A DNA stretch of 64,000 bases from Owenia fusiformis (lineage: Eukaryota > Annelida > Polychaeta > Sabellida > Oweniidae): assembly GCA_903813345.2 (NCBI GenBank), contig CAIIXF020000424.1, positions 1 through 64,000 of the forward strand. Reading direction: 5' to 3'. The notes beneath the pieces are model-generated. The model was not told the DNA's origin and ran no database searches. It saw only the letters and a list, made by a program, of their open reading frames with translations. Positions 22,223 to 32,500 of this stretch are shown in pieces (position 1 is the first letter of the stretch; every line of letters begins with the position of its first letter). A program made the position numbers and the translations under genes.

Positions 22223-23812
22223 CTGTTGTGATAAAGTCAAAATGATTTGTGTTTAATTTATGTCATAGTTCAGATTGAAAGATGTGATGATGATAAAGAA
22301 AAGAAACCATAAACAGAAGTTAAGTGAAATAAAGAATGATATGTATGGAGAAAAATGTAATATTGATGTAAATGAATATATTAAATCAGAATCTATAACT
22401 TTATCTATTTGTCATGTAAAATATTAAATTACTGTTCAAATAAGTGTAAAATAAATAATATTAAATGAACAAAATGAATAGAATATAAAAATAATAAAAA
22501 CCAATACTTGTATATAGATTCCATGCATTCCTTCCACCAGCCAATATTAAAAGTGTTACAAAAATTATTTTGCAAATTCCCTGTCATGCTTTTTTTCAAT
22601 TTCAATTTTCAGAAAATATTGTGAGGCCTGTTGGAAGGAATACATTCAAAATGTTCTTTTGGAGTATTTGTAATTAATGTTCATCTATTCTAAGTCTTAC
22701 AATTTGTTTAAATTGAAAATGCCATCACCATATAATAGTGCTGAGGATATAATTGTGACAAGATGATTCACAAATTATGGAATATTTCTGAACATTCAAA
22801 ACTGGGTGGAATTAGACTTTTTCAATATCAAGCACTCAAAAGGACTCAATAAAATCACTCAAGATCATTAAGAAACAATCTTCAGAAATTTATTAACATT
22901 TGTGAACCATCATATTAAATTTTTCTTTTGTTTGTAGTAAGATGTGATTTGGGTGGAAGTTTCACATATAATTCACTCATCGGGGCAACAACAAAATTTC
23001 ATAAAGGCACAGTATACCCCATTAAAACTGTTCATTATGCTTTTTTAAATACTTCAATTTTCAAATATCCTGTGTATTCTTAGATATGACCAAAATAGAA
23101 TTTTTCAATTAATGCAATGAATGCATGGAGACATTTTGCACCTCTTTACCACATAGCAGTAAAACATGACAATATCCCATTAATGCGTGTCACTACTGGA
23201 AATGTGGAGGAAACTACAGAACTGTAAAATGGAAAACTAAGAATACAAATAAAGGCAAAAATGCCCAAAATCTACTGTACGACCAAAAACTGCATATGAA
23301 CATAACAGGGTATACACTATAAACATGGGTAACATGTGGAAAACATGTACTTGACAAAGGATTGATTTTTTACGTAAAATGGACAATTTGGTGTAAAAAT
23401 AAAGAAACATTTAGCCATGCATTCATTCTTACTCACACAACATCACTCATACATAACAAGTCCTATAAGCAATATATATTACATAAACTACTGTATGAAA
23501 AACATGTATTATACTAACCTAGGCCTGAAAAACATTACATGCATAACATATTAATCATAACATATAAAAAAAAATATAAAACAAGTAACAAAAAAAGATG
23601 AGACAAACATAAACATAAGAAGAAACAGACGACAAGTAACACGAACCAGGAGAAACAAGTAGAAGAAAATGTTAATTAACAATTAAGAACAATTTAAGTT
23701 CAGCAGAACGCGAGAAAACGAGAGGAGATACAAGGTAGACTTTGGTCAACATTTAACAAAGAAAAATGGAGTTGAGACGCATGCTTGTCACTACCGGAGC
23801 ATGCCGGCATGC
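22223..23812 (-). other. Intron sequence upstream of exon 36
   Basis: AT-rich non-coding sequence. An imperfect inverted repeat has 10-base arms at 22527-22536 and 22632-22641 (ATTCCTTCCA and its complement) around a ~95-base loop. No further exon, RNA gene or transposon open reading frame is visible. Confidence 0.6.
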
Positions 23813-25054
23813 TTTATTCAGTGCACTATGCCTAAATAGTTTAACAATACTGGTAGGTGATAGACTAGTGTGCTTCAAAAATTGTTACATACTATCTACA
23901 ATGTAGCTCTCCCTCAGTATAAAGTGCTTGCTCATGAGCAACAAATAAGAAATCAGCATACCAAAAGGTAAAAGTATAAAAGGTAGTATTGGTTACTGGT
24001 TATTTTAAATAACATTCCAAAATTTACTTTTACACCATATAAGGGATTCTTTCTCATCTTTCACTTGTTTGTTGTATGTCATGAGGACTCATGATATAAC
24101 CAAACCAGAAGCCACATTGCATTTTGATTTCACATTGCACATGTTGTTTATTAACTGATATAGGTAACAGCCCTATAAAGAGTATGTACAGTAGAGTTTG
24201 AAGTCACACAGAATACTGTAAAGGTGGTACCCATGATTTCAATACTGATCTATAGCTAGATAGCTTGTATATTACATATACTATTGTAGCAAGAATAGTC
24301 CATAGACAGTCCATATGTTAAAGAGTGCAAGAGTCTTTGTAAAGTTCAGTATATTACTGAAGAAGTAATTAAACAATCCTTGTGAATAATAATTTAGAAA
24401 AATATAAAACATCCAGCCACCTGTACAGAAAGTCTTTCACCTGCTTTAGAGTTCAAGTCCTTTAGGCATAGTGTGCTTGTTAAGATTTCTACAAGGCCTC
24501 TAGGTCTATGTGAGGTAAGACAAGAGGCCTGCATGAAATCATAAAACAGCTTAATATTCAACACAGCCACATCCGAAAGTGTAAAATACGAGGGTCTAAA
24601 AATATAAGCTCTTAAATAACATTTAACAAAGCAATTTTTCGAAAAGTTGAAGCTGTACCAGTGGATGTGTTGAATTATTGTACACTGAACAAATGTGAGT
24701 CCGATTTCACTCCATGTGTATTGTACACATTTCATAGCTTTCTGAAGCAGGTACTATCACTATGTATAAACGTGTCCGGCAATCAGAGTGGCAAACTATC
24801 AAATGCTAAAATTGAGGAGCGTGAACATTTTCTAAAAATATCTACAAAAGCTTTAACAATTTAACAAGTGAACAAAGCCAAGTAACATGATGAAAAAATA
24901 ACTTTAAAAATAAATATTCATTTAGCCATTTAAGAAAGGCATGTCAAAATTGAGATTTGATTTGAAGCCGAAAAGCCAATCAGTTTCCTTTGACTACTGT
25001 TGTTGGTGAGATTGCGACTCTGATCTGAGGACCTTTAAAGAGGGTCTTAATATC
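23813..25054 (-). other. Possible 3' UTR of terminal exon B
   Basis: Downstream of the TGA at 25055 the minus strand has no convincing further exon until 22222. AATAAA hexamers occur at 24152-24147 and 23818-23813, either of which could end a transcript using exon B. Minus-strand ORFs in this stretch (for example around 24394-24735) lack titin-like composition and splice structure. If exon B is not used, this is plain intron. Confidence 0.35.
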
Positions 25055-25323
25055 TCAGAACGGTCCTTCAGAGAAGATACAGTAGAGGTAACAGTTGTAG
25101 AAACAAGACATAAACCCAAACAACCATACGATGAAACGTATAAACATCATAGCCATCATGGCTAACATGAATAGGGTTTGCATGCGAGTGTCTGAGTCAT
25201 CCTCTTGAGACAATAATGCTTTCCAACCTAACGTAGTTGTCTCTGCTACCGCCCCATCCACAGTTTCTTGTGTGACTTCAAGTTTCACTTGGTCAGGTTC
25301 ACTTTCATCAGGACGCATGGGTT
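25055..25323 (-). CDS. Candidate alternative terminal exon B with membrane-anchor-like tail
   Basis: From the acceptor ATTGTAG at 25323 the phase-1 frame (fits exon 35) runs 88 codons to TGA: an acidic part (PMRPDESEPDQVKLEVTQET, LSQEDDSDTR) and then a strongly hydrophobic stretch LFMLAMMAMMFIRFIVWLFG at about residues 51-70, followed by a Cys/Tyr/Phe-rich end FMSCFYNCYLYCIFSEGPF. It resembles a C-terminal membrane anchor. A second, stronger acceptor (GTTTCAG at 25363) exists; with it the same frame is reached only by starting at an internal ATG (MSHALSLLDIV). So this could also be a separate small tail-anchored protein nested in the intron. Titins are not known to end in such a segment. Confidence 0.55.
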
Positions 25324-26917
25324 CTACAATATCCAATAATGACAAGGCATGAGACATTTAGCCCTGAAACAATACAGCCTGTAATTCTATTATAATCAAG
25401 CAGGCCAGGGACAAATCAATCATTTTTCTCAATCCACAAGATATATTCCATGGAGATTTGATATGGTACTCAGGTGGTACAATAATGTCACAATGCTACA
25501 ATTAAGTGATGAAGTAAATCAAACTGAGCATTTGATTGATTAACATGTGGTGTGTCAGTATCACCACATATTGAGTATCATTCATAAAAGAAAAATATCT
25601 ATTGTGCCATCTTATACACATTAAACTGGAGGAGTTAGGAGTGCTGTTGAAAGTTGAACCCAACCAATTACAATATCAGTTGTAACAATTACATAGACAA
25701 TTTGACAAATTACAAAGCATCATGTTTAACAGTCTAGCACACAGAAAAAATGTCTACCCTCAAAATCTATATATACACATTAAAGATACACCTAAAGCTA
25801 GTCTATTAAATCCGAAATATCCCAAAACCATGATGCTTTGCATAACAATTTCCTGAAATAGAACCAATCACAAATGGGGGAATATGTTTGTTGTAAAAGA
25901 AGCAAAAATATCAGATTTGCGCACAGCACTCTAGCTTTTAACACTATACTGATTACAAGAGACAAATATATAACACATATTACCCCAAAGTGACAAATAT
26001 ATTGCAATTATTTTACCCAATATAGTTTTATTTGTTTGCAATCTTATCAAAAGATTTTGTCTGAGTTGTCCTATATTCTTGATAAAAAAGGATAACAGAA
26101 AGGAATGTGAATTATGTAACAAATAAAACAAAACATTTATAAAATGGTTTAGAATAAATGAATATCAAAATCGTTACTTGTGTTAAAATGAAATACAAAT
26201 TAAGTTTTAAAATTGTGAATAACTCAGACCACAAGATGAGTTTATTGCACGAGTAAAGTCTAAAGAAGTATGTTATTGTTTTTCTTAGTTTTTTAAGAAT
26301 GTTAACAGAAGAGACATCAAAAAATAAAACTTGACTGTATAATATAATGAGATACTCTGTATTATTCTGAAATTATGATCACAACCAATTATTAAGACAT
26401 GAAAAGAGATAGTTAAAAATTAATCAGAGATATCACATCAAAGTCTTATATACACATAAATTATGAAGTATTCAAGGAAAAATCATTCAGTTTCCTGGTG
26501 AAAAACCTAATATGGCCAAAATGTCACACAAGCTTGTAGTTGACACATTTTGAAATCAAATTGTTAATTATCAAAAGTGTACAATGCTTTACTCATGATA
26601 AAGATTTTGATGATTAATGCATTTTAAAAGAAAGTTTTAGTGCAAATAAAGAGTTGAAGAAAGTGAGTGTTATGTTAGTTGCTAGTGGGAAAAAAAGACA
26701 CACATCATGGTCATTCATATTGAAATTAAGATTGAAGATATCAGATAGCGTGCCTTTTATGTAGTTGTACAATAGGACAGACCCAAACAGTATCTTTCAT
26801 AATGCATCATAATGTATATAAGAATATTTGAGTCCTGATATACAAAAATTATCAAAACAAAAATCAAAAAATTATATGATTTTAATTTTGATAATCTTTT
26901 AGCTAATAATTGCAATA
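25324..26917 (-). other. Intron between the two candidate terminal exons
   Basis: About 1.6 kb of AT-rich sequence. Apart from the AT-rich flank of terminal exon A I see no coding potential, RNA gene or organised repeat. Confidence 0.6.
26881..26886 (-). terminator. Possible polyadenylation signal (ATTAAA) for terminal exon A
   Basis: The minus strand reads ATTAAA 32 bases downstream of the TGA of the candidate terminal exon A. It is a common second-choice poly(A) hexamer. In AT-rich intron sequence it could arise by chance. Confidence 0.3.
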
Positions 26918-27069
26918 TCATTTTTTCGGTTCAATTTCTTTAAGAGAGTGTTTAGCTTTAGCAGCAGTTATAACAGGTCTTCCCGCTCTTGACACCCAGC
27001 GGACCAGCATGTCAACCTCAATCTCGTAATACTCCTCAAGAATTGTCTGTTCAACAGCACTCACTAGCT
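26918..27069 (-). CDS. Candidate alternative terminal exon A (own stop codon)
   Basis: A pyrimidine-rich acceptor (TTGTTTTACTCAG) opens a 50-residue frame in phase 1, matching exon 35: ELVSAVEQTILEEYYEIEVD, MLVRWVSRAGRPVITAAKAK, HSLKEIEPKK and then TGA. I find no usable GT donor near the end of this frame, so the exon would be terminal. A minus-strand ATTAAA lies at 26886-26881, 32 bases after the stop. The tail is amphipathic and basic at its end; no domain is recognised. The alternative is an unspliced intronic ORF, but the strong acceptor and codon-like composition argue against it. Confidence 0.6.
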
Positions 27070-27505
27070 CTGAGTAAAACAATAAAACATTCACGTTAAT
27101 ATGAAAAAAACCTAGAAGCACTTCGGAATGTAAATCGTAAACGTATTGTAGTTATGTGAATATAATTATAGTTCAAAGTAACTTTTGGATTTTTACAACA
27201 CCAAATGCTTCAATGAGACGTCAATAATTTGACTTGTTTCAGTTTTTTAGTTTGTGTAGTGTTTTTCAAATATTTCCCTCAATGCCTGCTAAAAGCAATT
27301 TGCCATTCCCAAAAATATCAATTTACATGTTTACATTTTCGAATTTGTTTCATATTTTTGCTGTTGTAAATATCCATTTTGCTGTTGTAATGTTGCTTTT
27401 GGTGACCATTGCCCAAATAAACTGATTCCATCTTCCATATTCCTAGTGTATTAAACTAAGCATATGACATAACTCAAGAGCTTTGTAATATTCAAATGAT
27501 CTTAC

Positions 27506-27671
27506 TTTCTATAAACAGTTCAGCCCAGGTGGTGGTGACTCCTGCTTCATTCTCAGCCTTGCATTTGTATTCAGCTTCATCAAGGTCATTAGTGCTAGGG
27601 ATGTGTAGAGTGCATCTACCTTGCTTGTAGGTCAGCTCATAATGGTCATCTGCAGGGAGCTCAACATCATC
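27506..27671 (-). CDS. Exon 35: second half of an Ig; branch point for alternative 3' ends
   Basis: DDVELPADDHYELTYKQGRC, TLHIPSTNDLDEAEYKCKAE, NEAGVTTTWAELFIE, phase 0 in, phase 1 out with GTAAGA. Three different downstream acceptors are phase 1 compatible: 27069, 25323 and 22222. The first two lead to a stop codon, the third continues the giant protein. This makes exon 35 the likely splice branch point. Confidence 0.87.
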
Positions 27672-27966
27672 CTGTGTAGTATATTACATCACATTCACAT
27701 ATGTGCCTCACAATAAAATGCATTTTGGATGAGTATACTCATTAGCAGACATTCAAGAAAGAAGGTTGTGCGTATAATCACTGGCAGAGTAAGTGTTTAT
27801 ATTACATATGAATATATATCTTATTGGAAAGAATCATTTAACTTCTATAACAATATTGGTGAAACTGGTCACAACAAATAAGGTTTTCAATTCAATTTTT
27901 AAGTTCAGAATGTTGCATTGTTGCAGTTCAATATTAAACAACATAATTGGTGCTATGTATGCTTAC

Positions 27967-28349
27967 CTGGTACCAAGTTATCTCTGGTTCAGGGGTGCCT
28001 TTTACAAAGCATTCCATAGTAGCTGGGAATCCCTCAATGACATCCTTATGTACCAATTTCTCAGTGAACACAGGTGCCTCAAGGACTGGTTCTTCAACTG
28101 GCTGCTCTGGTTCTTCCACTGGCTGTTCAGGCTCAGGAGAACTCCTAATGGAGGACTCAATTGATGTGATATCTAGCTCAACTTCCACGCCATGCAGTTC
28201 CTCAGTGATTGTCTCACTGGGCACAGGCTCAAGGAGAATGGTCTCCTCTGTTTTAACCTTTGAGATCTCAAATGAAATTTCTTCCCTGTCTGATACAAGA
28301 GGAGATGGTGGAACCGATGAGAACTCTGATTCAGAGGTGGTTGTGGCCG
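27967..28349 (-). CDS. Exon 34: Ser/acid-rich linker and first half of an Ig
   Basis: A phosphorylatable linker (ATTTSESEFSSVPPSPLVSD, REEISFEISKVKTEETILLE) leads through SPEPEQPVEEPEQPVEEPVL (a short acidic PEV repeat) to an Ig: APVFTEKLVHKDVIEGFPAT, MECFVKGTPEPEITWYQ. Phase 1 in, phase 0 out (GTAAGC). Confidence 0.87.
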
Positions 28350-29547
28350 CTGGAAATGAACATGGTGGCAGTTAATGTAAAAGGTATGGAAATGGTATTT
28401 GTTAGGACTGTTTTCTTCTGTTGCTTTAATATTAACACTTTTAGCAAGAAACATTCTGCTGTGTACAGAAATGGTCACTTTTGCTGAATTAAAACTGTAA
28501 TTGTTAATTAAAACTGTAATTATAAATATATACATATTTCTTAATTATTCATAATACATGTATGTTTATTTCTATTAATATTTACTCATTCTATCAACGG
28601 CAGTTGCTACAGGATTTGGTTACATGTCATTGTCATGTTTAACCAATAAGATGTAATCATGCCAATGAAATAATGAAGCCCATGTTAACTCTAATAAAAT
28701 TATACAATTCATATACACATTCAGATCAAATACAAAATCAGTGCTGCATTTATGGGGAGCCTCGCTAAAAGTGCTCAAACACCATATTCTTAGAATAAAT
28801 ATAAATAAATACATAACAATTCTGCATCAATAATAGGACAAATAAAGTAATCTAAACTATAGGGAGTGCATATAATGTATACTGTTACAATACAATACTG
28901 TCCTACATTTTGCTAAGAAGTGCTGGATTCCAGTTCTTCAGAAGCAAATTACAATACTACTAAGCTAAGTAAACAAGTAATGGGGGTTACAACATCATTG
29001 CCAGGCAGCTAATGATAACGTCAATATGTAGTACATCTTCTATAATAGCTTTCAACTCAGGTTTAAGCATCGGGTAATAAGCTAATGTTACAACATTTTT
29101 ACAACATTTGGTCATTAATCACCAACTGGGTTTCAGCTGAAGCAAGGTAGACACCATTTAAGCTCAACTTCAACAGTAGCAATAAATTCATCATATTCTA
29201 CTGTATCATGCGCAGAAATTCTAAGCATAATATAAAATAAAAAGCAATATTGGTGTGCAAGTGCTTTACTAATCTAAACATGTGTATGAACGGTGAACGC
29301 TATGGGCTAATAAGCTATATCTAACATCTGCAACTGGTTGATAGAATGGCTAAATACTACATAGAAATAGACAACGGAGGAAAGACCACTCAGAAACAAG
29401 GTGAGGAAAGGAAAACATATAGTGAGACAAAAATTGAAAGCATGCAAGTTTTGTGAAAAAATCCATTTTAGGCAAAAATTCCAGATGTCCCGAGCCTTCA
29501 CAGAATATGAGTGGTCCACCATATAGAGTAGGTGTATTGTATCTCAC
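28350..29547 (-). other. Intron between exons 33 and 34
   Basis: About 1.2 kb, AT-rich. Short minus-strand ORFs here have neither Ig signatures nor acidic repeat composition and no phase-compatible splice pair. I see no further feature. Confidence 0.6.
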
Positions 29548-32500
29548 CTAATACTGTTATATATGCTGTTGTTTCACAAGTGCCTGCTGGGTTGGTTGCC
29601 TGTACCATGTATTCACCCTCATCCTCTGGGAACACCTCCAAAATGAGTAGGGAAGCCCATCCATTCTTGTATGTGATCTTGATATCAGGAGAGGGCTTTA
29701 ACTCCACGCTATCCACATACCATGTTATCTCTGGTTGGGGACTACCCTCAACGTGGATCTCTAGTAAAACTTGAGCACCATCTTTAACTGTCTGGTCTGT
29801 AAGTGTTGTTGTATAGAAGGGGGCGATCATCAATTGGATCTCCTGTTGTTGACGAACAGTTCTCTCAGTTGCAAGGTTGATCTCATGTTGCTGTTCTATC
29901 GTCAATGTCTCTTTAAACACCTTCTCTGTGATTTTAGTTTCAACAGGTTCTGGTATTTCGAGTTCAATGGTGTCAAATGTACGCTCCTTTGGAGCAATTT
30001 CAACAGTTTCTTTGAAAACTTGCTCGGTGTATTTTTTCTCAACTGGTTCAGGAATTTCAATTTCAACTGTTTCAAATTTCCTTTCTCTAGGACCAAGTTC
30101 AAGAGATTCTTTGAATGTTTTCTCAACATATTTCTTGTTGACATCTTCGGGAATTTCCAATTCCATCTCTTGGAAGACAGGTTTGGGTTGAAGTGTGATT
30201 GCTGATACAGCTCTCTCTTGAGCTTCAGCAATGATTTCTCTAGCAATTTGATTAGCATAGATTTCAATTGCCTTTTGTCTGTAATGCAGAACAATTTGTT
30301 CTTGTTCCCTAAATGTGAGCTCTTCTTCAGTTGGTCGGTCTAATAGTTCATCAAATGGTATTTCAAATGGTGCAACAACCTCTTCAGGCACTGGACTCTC
30401 TGGTTTCTCAGTTTCCTCAACATCGGTGAGTTCCTCACTTGGTACAACTCTTGATGGCATTTTAAGCTGCTGTGCTGCAGTATCCAAAGTGAGTTGAATT
30501 TCTTCCCCTACAGGAACTAAGTCAGCACTGACAGCAGTCACCTGTGTTGCTTCCTCGGTTTTAAGAGTAACCTGTTGAGTATGTACAAGTGATTCTCTCC
30601 TAGTAATTTGGGTAACTGCATCAAGGTCAACAGTGACCTGTGCAGGGTGTAGATCTGATGCCTTGGGGCCATTCTCCGGTTTTTCAGAAACAATTTCAGG
30701 CTGAACAACACTTTGTTGTTGGTCAACAACTGCTGTTGGCCTTGATAGCTTTTCAGCAGTGTCCACTTCTGATGGGATATCTTCGGTAAAAGTTTGTTCT
30801 GTTGTGGTCTCTTGAAGACCTTCTGCTGCTTCTTTAACTTCAATGACCTCTTCAACTTTCTCAACTTTAGAAGTTGGTCTATCTTGTTTATCAGCCTTAT
30901 CAACCTTGATGCCAACCTCCCATGTCTCAGACTCAGCAGTCACAACACCAGCTGGACCTTCTTTGGTTTCTGTAACATTTATTACTTCTTCAACTTTCTC
31001 AACTTTGGTGGTTGGTCGTAATTGCTTTTCTGCTGTGTCAACCTCTGATGGAATATCTTTTGTGTCTGGTTGAATGAGAGTTATTTCCTGAGGACCTTCA
31101 CTTATCTCCTTCACCACAATAGTTTCCTCAACTTTCTCAGTCTGTGTAGTTGGTCTTGACTGTTTTTCAGCAGTTACTACAACAGACAAAGTGTCTTCGG
31201 CAGATGGTATATTTGTTACAGGAGTAAATGGACCCTCCAGTGTTTCCTTGACTTCAACAGTTTCTTCAACATCTTCTGTTTTGGTGGTTGGTCTTAGCTG
31301 CTTCTCTGCTGTTACTACAACTGATAGTATGTCTTCAGTTGCAGTTACATCAGTTACTGTTTCAGCAGGGCCTTCGAGGGTTTCCTTGACCTCAACAGTT
31401 TCTTCAACATCTTCAGTTTTTGTTGTTGGCCTTAACTGTTTCTCTGCTGTAACTACAACTGATAGAATGTCTTCAGTTGCAGGTACATCAGTTACTGTTT
31501 CAGCAGGGCCTTCAAGAGTTTCCTTGATTTCAACAGTTTCTTCCACGTCTTCTGTTTTAGTTGTTGGTCTTAACTGTTTCTCTGCAGTAACTACAACTGA
31601 CTCAATGTCTTCAGTTGCAGGTACATCAGTTACTGTTTCAGCAGGGCCTTCAAAGGTTTCCTTGACTTCAACAGTTTCCACAACATCTTCTATTTTGGTG
31701 GTAGGTCTTAACTGTTTTTCTGCAGTAACTACAACCGACTCAATGTCTTCAGTGGCAGGTACATCAGTTACTGTTTCAGCAGGGCCTTCTAAGGTTTCTT
31801 TGATTTCAACAGTTTCCTGAACATCTTCTGTTTTGGTGGTTGGTCTTAACTGTTTCTCTGCAGTAACTACAACTGACTCAATGTCTTCAGTTGCAGGTAC
31901 ATCAGTTACTGTTTCAGCAGGGCCTTCAAAAGTTTCCTTGACTTCAACAGTTTCCACAACATCCTCTGTTTTGGTGGTTGGTCTTAACTGTTTCTCTGCT
32001 GTTACTACAACTGACAGAATGTCTTCAGTTGCAGGTACATCAGTTACTGTTTCAGCAGGGCCTTCTAAGGTTTCTTTAATCTCAACAGTTTCCTGAACAT
32101 CCTCTGTTTTAGTTGTTGGCCTTAGCTGTTTCTCTGCTGTTACTACAACTGATTGAATGTCTTCAGTTGCAGGCACATCAGTTACTGTTTCAGCAGGGCC
32201 TTCTAGGGTTTCCTTTACTTCAACAGTTTCTTCAACATCTTCTGTCTTGGTTGTTGGTCTTAACTGTTTTTCTGCTGTTACTACAACTGAAAGAATGTCT
32301 TCCGTTGCAGGCACATCAGTTACTGTTTCAGCAGGGCCCTCTAGCGTTTCCTTGACTTCAACGGTTTCTTCAACATCTTCTGTCTTGGTTGTTGGTCTTA
32401 ACTGTTTCTCGGCAGTTACTACAACTGACAAAATGTCTTCAGTAGTAGGTATATCAGTAACTGTTTCAGCAGGGCCTTCAAAGGTTTCTTTAATTACAAC

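Noticed and set aside
24394-24735. 113-residue minus-strand open frame
   Set aside because: Composition is random-like, no splice sites in phase, and it lies in AT-rich non-coding sequence that is more likely intron or 3' UTR.
25055-25363. KASH-type nuclear envelope anchor
   Set aside because: A hydrophobic segment followed by a short tail recalls KASH proteins, but the expected proline-rich C-terminal end is absent (it ends SEGPF).
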